Source: RSA11 sp965652565 (GTDB lineage: Bacteria; Actinomycetota; Thermoleophilia; Solirubrobacterales; 70-9). From it: a stretch of DNA of 8,893 nt. Below the pieces are notes generated by a model. That model saw only the letters and a program-made list of their open reading frames with translations, did no database searches and was not told where the DNA came from. Below are positions 7,012 through 8,893 of the stretch, in pieces; the stretch's first letter is position 1, and every line of letters starts with the position of its first letter. Made by a program: the position numbers and the translations under genes. The DNA lies in assembly GCA_965652565.1 (NCBI GenBank), contig CBFGWL010000095.1, positions 1-8,893 of the forward strand, in the 5' to 3' direction.

Positions 7012-7025
7012 CGAACACATGTTCG
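7012..7025 (-). promoter_or_regulatory. LexA (SOS) box of the imuB operon
   Basis: CGAACACATGTTCG is a perfect CGAAC-N4-GTTCG dyad, with GCGAAC on one side. It ends one base before the imuB ATG on the minus strand. A TTGACG -35-like hexamer lies on the minus strand at 7037-7032; with normal spacing, transcription would start around 7002. That implies a leaderless or almost leaderless message, or initiation at the in-frame GTG 6995. LexA bound here would cover the core promoter and repress imuB, DUF6504 and dnaE2 until DNA damage. Confidence 0.9.
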
Positions 7026-7096
7026 CACAAGCGTCAAGCGCGGCCGGCGGGCTATTCGCGTACCCACAAGCCCGCGCCCGTCCACGTTCAGCAGCG

Positions 7097-7125
7097 TTGC
7101 CTGTCGCTTCCGACACTGATAGAAA
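7097..7125 (+). promoter_or_regulatory. Likely promoter of the solute-binding protein gene
   Basis: TTGCCT (7097-7102) and TAGAAA (7120-7125) are spaced by 17 bases, a plausible sigma-70-type pair that would start transcription near 7132, about 47 bases before the ATG. It lies about 70 bases from the LexA box and is divergent to imuB, so SOS control of this promoter is not expected. The call rests on motif match only. Confidence 0.45.
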
Positions 7126-7165
7126 CCCGTCGGGCGGGAGCTACTTTCTCGCCCTGACCCAGAGA

Positions 7166-7173
7166 GAGAGGAG
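7166..7173 (+). promoter_or_regulatory. Ribosome binding site that sets the start
   Basis: A purine-rich AGAGAGGAG run ends at 7173, five bases before ATG 7179. It overlaps the alternative GTG at 7173, so the ATG is the better start. Confidence 0.8.
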
Positions 7174-7178
7174 TGTCA

Positions 7179-8474
7179 ATGCGAAGGCTCAAGCTCGTCT
7201 TGCTCGCCTTTGCCATTGCCGCACTCGCCTCGTTCGGGGTCGCCGCTTGTGGCGACGACGACGAGGGAGACGGCGGCGGTGGCGGCGAGGATGTCTCGGA
7301 CGCCAGCTTCGACCTTACAGTTGGTGCGCTGGTCCCCCTGACCGGCGACCTCAGTCAGTTCGGCCCGCCCGGGCAGAAGGCCGCGGAGCTCGCGATCGAG
7401 GAGGCGAGCGCCGCCCTCGAGGGCACCGACATCACGGTGACGATGGAGACCGCGGATACGCAGACCGAGCCGCAGGCGGCGCAGACCGCTGCCCAGCAGC
7501 TTGTCTCCAACGGCGCCAACTGCCTGGTGGGCCCGTGGGCATCGTCTGAGACGGTGCCGGTCGGCCGCTCGGTGGCCGCGCGGCAGGAGATCCCGCTGAT
7601 CTCCCCGTCGGCTACCAGCCCCGAGATCACCGATCTCCCGGACAACGGGTACGTGTTCCGCACCGCGCCCTCGGACGCGCTCCAGGGCCAGGTGCTGGCC
7701 GATGCGGTCGAGCAGGAGCTCGGTTCCGCTGACGCGACGGTCTCGCTGGCCGCTCGTAACGACCCGTACGGCGAGGGCATCGTCACCGAGTTCCAGAACG
7801 CGTGGGAGGAGAAGGGCGGCACGACCACCGGCCCGGTCCTCTACGACCCGGAACTCTCCTCGTACAACTCCGAGGCCGGTGACATCGTCGCCGATAATCC
7901 CGACCAGTTCGTGATTATCGACTTCGAGGAGCCCTACAACCGCCTGGGCGCCGCTCTGGCGCGCACGGGTTCGTTCGACGCGACCAACCTGTGGACCGCT
8001 GACGGCCTCGCGTTCGAGGACGGCGTCCCGGACTCGATTCCGGCCGACGCCCTCGCGGGCGCGTCCGGTACGCGGCCCTCGAGCCCGGAGGACACGGACA
8101 CCGCTCAGGCGTTCGATGACCTCTACAAGAGCGCTCCGGGGGCCAAGGCCCGCGGCACGTTCGACGCGCAGAACTTCGACGCGGCGATGCTTTGCGTCCT
8201 CGCGGCGGTTGCTGCCGGGTCGAACGAGGGTCCGGCGATCGCCGAGAAGATCCAGGAGGTCGCCTCCGAGCCGGGTGAGAAGTACGACTTCACCCAGCTC
8301 TCCGACGCGATCGAGGCGCTCCAGGCCGGTGAGGACATCGACTTCGAGGGTGCCTCCGGGCCGCTCGATCTCGATGACAACGGCGACCCGACCGTCGGGT
8401 ACTACGAGCGCTACGAGTACGACAACAAGGGCAACTTCAGCGTCGTTGAGACGGTGGAGAAGGAGTCCGAGTAG
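7179..8474 (+). CDS. ABC transporter substrate-binding lipoprotein, branched-chain amino acid type
   Basis: A 431-aa periplasmic-binding-protein type 1 fold of the Leu/Ile/Val (LivJ, Peripla_BP_6) class. It would capture a small solute outside the cytoplasmic membrane and deliver it to an ABC permease. Residues 1-23 form a lipoprotein signal peptide: positive MRRLK, a hydrophobic core, then lipobox VAAC with C24 as the lipidated residue. An acidic/Gly linker (25-40) follows, then the family start VGALVPLTGDLSQFGPPGQKAAELA (48-72). Ligand-pocket hallmarks are GPWASSETVPV (118-128) and ISPSATSPEI (141-150); NDPYGEG (194-200) begins the second lobe. Length is normal for the family. The protein is very acidic. 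The ATG at 7179 is chosen over GTG 7173 because of the strong ribosome binding site. It stands alone: it has its own promoter and terminator and no permease or ATPase gene in the window. The ligand is probably an amino acid or related amide, but this cannot be decided. Confidence 0.93.
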   Translation: MRRLKLVLLAFAIAALASFGVAACGDDDEGDGGGGGEDVSDASFDLTVGALVPLTGDLSQFGPPGQKAAELAIEEASAALEGTDITVTMETADTQTEPQAAQTAAQQLVSNGANCLVGPWASSETVPVGRSVAARQEIPLISPSATSPEITDLPDNGYVFRTAPSDALQGQVLADAVEQELGSADATVSLAARNDPYGEGIVTEFQNAWEEKGGTTTGPVLYDPELSSYNSEAGDIVADNPDQFVIIDFEEPYNRLGAALARTGSFDATNLWTADGLAFEDGVPDSIPADALAGASGTRPSSPEDTDTAQAFDDLYKSAPGAKARGTFDAQNFDAAMLCVLAAVAAGSNEGPAIAEKIQEVASEPGEKYDFTQLSDAIEALQAGEDIDFEGASGPLDLDDNGDPTVGYYERYEYDNKGNFSVVETVEKESE

Positions 8475-8500
8475 TCGGCTCACCGCCTAGTTGCGAGAAA

Positions 8501-8533
8501 GAGGGCTCCCGGCTTCGGCCGGGGGCCCTTTTT
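8501..8533 (+). terminator. Intrinsic terminator after the solute-binding protein
   Basis: An 11-bp GC-rich stem (8503-8513 with 8518-8528, one G-T pair) has a TTCG loop and is followed directly by TTTTT (8529-8533). It begins 27 bases after the stop codon. This is a textbook Rho-independent terminator and indicates a monocistronic gene. Confidence 0.95.
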
Positions 8534-8624
8534 CGTTGGGGGTGCGGCTTCCCCCGTGATGCCTGCCGCGTGGCGGGGGCCGGGTTGTTCCGCGCGGGTG
8601 CAGGGCCGGGTCAAGCCGGGGTCA

Positions 8625-8708
8625 CGGCGGTGGTGGCGGCGGGGCCGCGCTGTTCCGCGGCTCGGGGCCGGGTTGCACGCAACCCCGGCGGTGGTGGCGG
8701 CGGGGCCG
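8625..8708. repeat. Direct repeat of a 23-bp GGT/GGC-rich block
   Basis: The same 23 bases (starting CGGCGGTGGTGGCGG, ending GGGGCCG) occur at 8625-8647 and 8686-8708, 61 bases apart. After each copy comes a degenerate GCG-TTC-CGCGG segment, so the true unit is an imperfect repeat of about 61 bases. Confidence 0.8.
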
Positions 8709-8801
8709 GAGCGTTCGCGGCGACCCAACCCGGGTTGACGGGCAAGTAAGAGGGAGAGAGGTCTGCGGGGTGCGGGTGCGCAGCGTCTCTCGTTTGGCTT
8801 C

Positions 8802-8842
8802 GGGCACACGGCGCGCGCAGTGGGGCACACGGCGCGCCCAGT
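8802..8842. repeat. Short tandem duplication, 21-bp period
   Basis: GGGCACACGGCGCGCGCAGT (8802-8821) is followed one base later by GGGCACACGGCGCGCCCAGT (8823-8842): 19 of 20 bases identical. Probably a slippage or local duplication; no function is apparent. Confidence 0.85.
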
Positions 8843-8893
8843 GCTCCGCGCGGCCGTGCCGCCGACGCCGAAGTTCAGCCCACGTAGTCGAAA

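Larger units (their letters stand above)
8534..8893. other. Gene-free GC-rich tail with repeats
   Basis: These 360 bases show no credible gene on either strand; open frames are Arg/Pro-rich artefacts of base composition. They hold a duplicated 23-base block, a hairpin at 8667-8689 (GTTG-CACG-CAAC core with flanking G/C pairs and one bulge), a perfect 12-bp palindrome CAACCCGGGTTG at 8726-8737, and a 21-bp tandem duplication. CGGGTTG recurs at 8581, 8669 and 8731. Confidence 0.6.

Noticed and set aside
7011..7085. Longer imuB start at 7085 (25 extra residues)
   Set aside because: The extra residues are Arg-rich and unlike ImuB N-termini, and this start would put the LexA box inside the coding sequence.
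7176..8483. 435-aa open frame on the minus strand
   Set aside because: Exact antisense of the solute-binding protein gene, which has a signal peptide, ribosome binding site and terminator in the + direction.
8480..8830. 116-aa open frame on the minus strand in the tail region
   Set aside because: It spans the terminator and repeats, and its Arg/Pro-rich product looks like a composition artefact.
8875..8893. Possible end of a minus-strand gene (FDYVG then TGA)
   Set aside because: Only five codons are inside the window, too little to support a gene call; it would fit a convergent gene entering from the right.

Overview
This window looks like a high-GC Gram-positive chromosome, most likely an actinobacterium. 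Three things point that way: a GC-rich third codon position, two LexA boxes of the CGAAC-N4-GTTCG type, and an ImuB/DUF6504/DnaE2 mutagenesis cassette. The glycine/aspartate-rich lipoprotein start of the solute-binding protein and the general style of the genes suggest the class Thermoleophilia. That last step is an impression from family resemblance, not a proven placement.

Layout from left to right. Positions 1-530 are the 3' end of a ribosomal RNA operon: the end of 23S rRNA with the sarcin-ricin loop, a short spacer with hairpins, a complete 5S rRNA and a UUCG-capped terminator hairpin. Immediately after it, on the + strand, lies a zinc-dependent M28-family peptidase (559-1716) with little room for its own promoter. 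Facing it, with its stop codon directly abutting, is a small unrecognised minus-strand gene (1717-1941, 74 aa). Its ATG sits inside a perfect LexA-type dyad.

Positions 2015-7010, all on the minus strand and read right to left, hold a three-gene cluster: imuB (catalytically dead Y-family polymerase homologue), a DUF6504-like small gene that overlaps it by 4 bases, and dnaE2/imuC (error-prone C-family polymerase). A second perfect LexA-type dyad (7012-7025) ends one base upstream of the imuB start codon. This is the SOS-inducible translesion synthesis 'mutasome'. No imuA or imuA' is present in the window. DnaE2 carries a possible clamp-binding hexapeptide (QLALPL), while the usual clamp-motif position in ImuB looks degraded. 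DnaE2 also has an unusual insertion in its PHP domain whose DNA holds two very compact GCGAAGC hairpins.

On the + strand, 7179-8474 encodes a branched-chain-amino-acid-type ABC transporter substrate-binding lipoprotein. It has its own likely promoter, a strong ribosome binding site and a textbook terminator (8501-8533), and no permease or ATPase gene next to it. The last 360 bases (8534-8893) hold no convincing gene. They contain GC-rich repeats, a hairpin and a 21-bp-period tandem duplication.

The most interesting point is that the window has two separate LexA-type sites: one for the imuB-DUF6504-dnaE2 unit and one at the start of an undescribed 74-aa ORF just beyond dnaE2. This suggests the SOS mutagenesis locus may include an unrecognised small SOS-induced protein.
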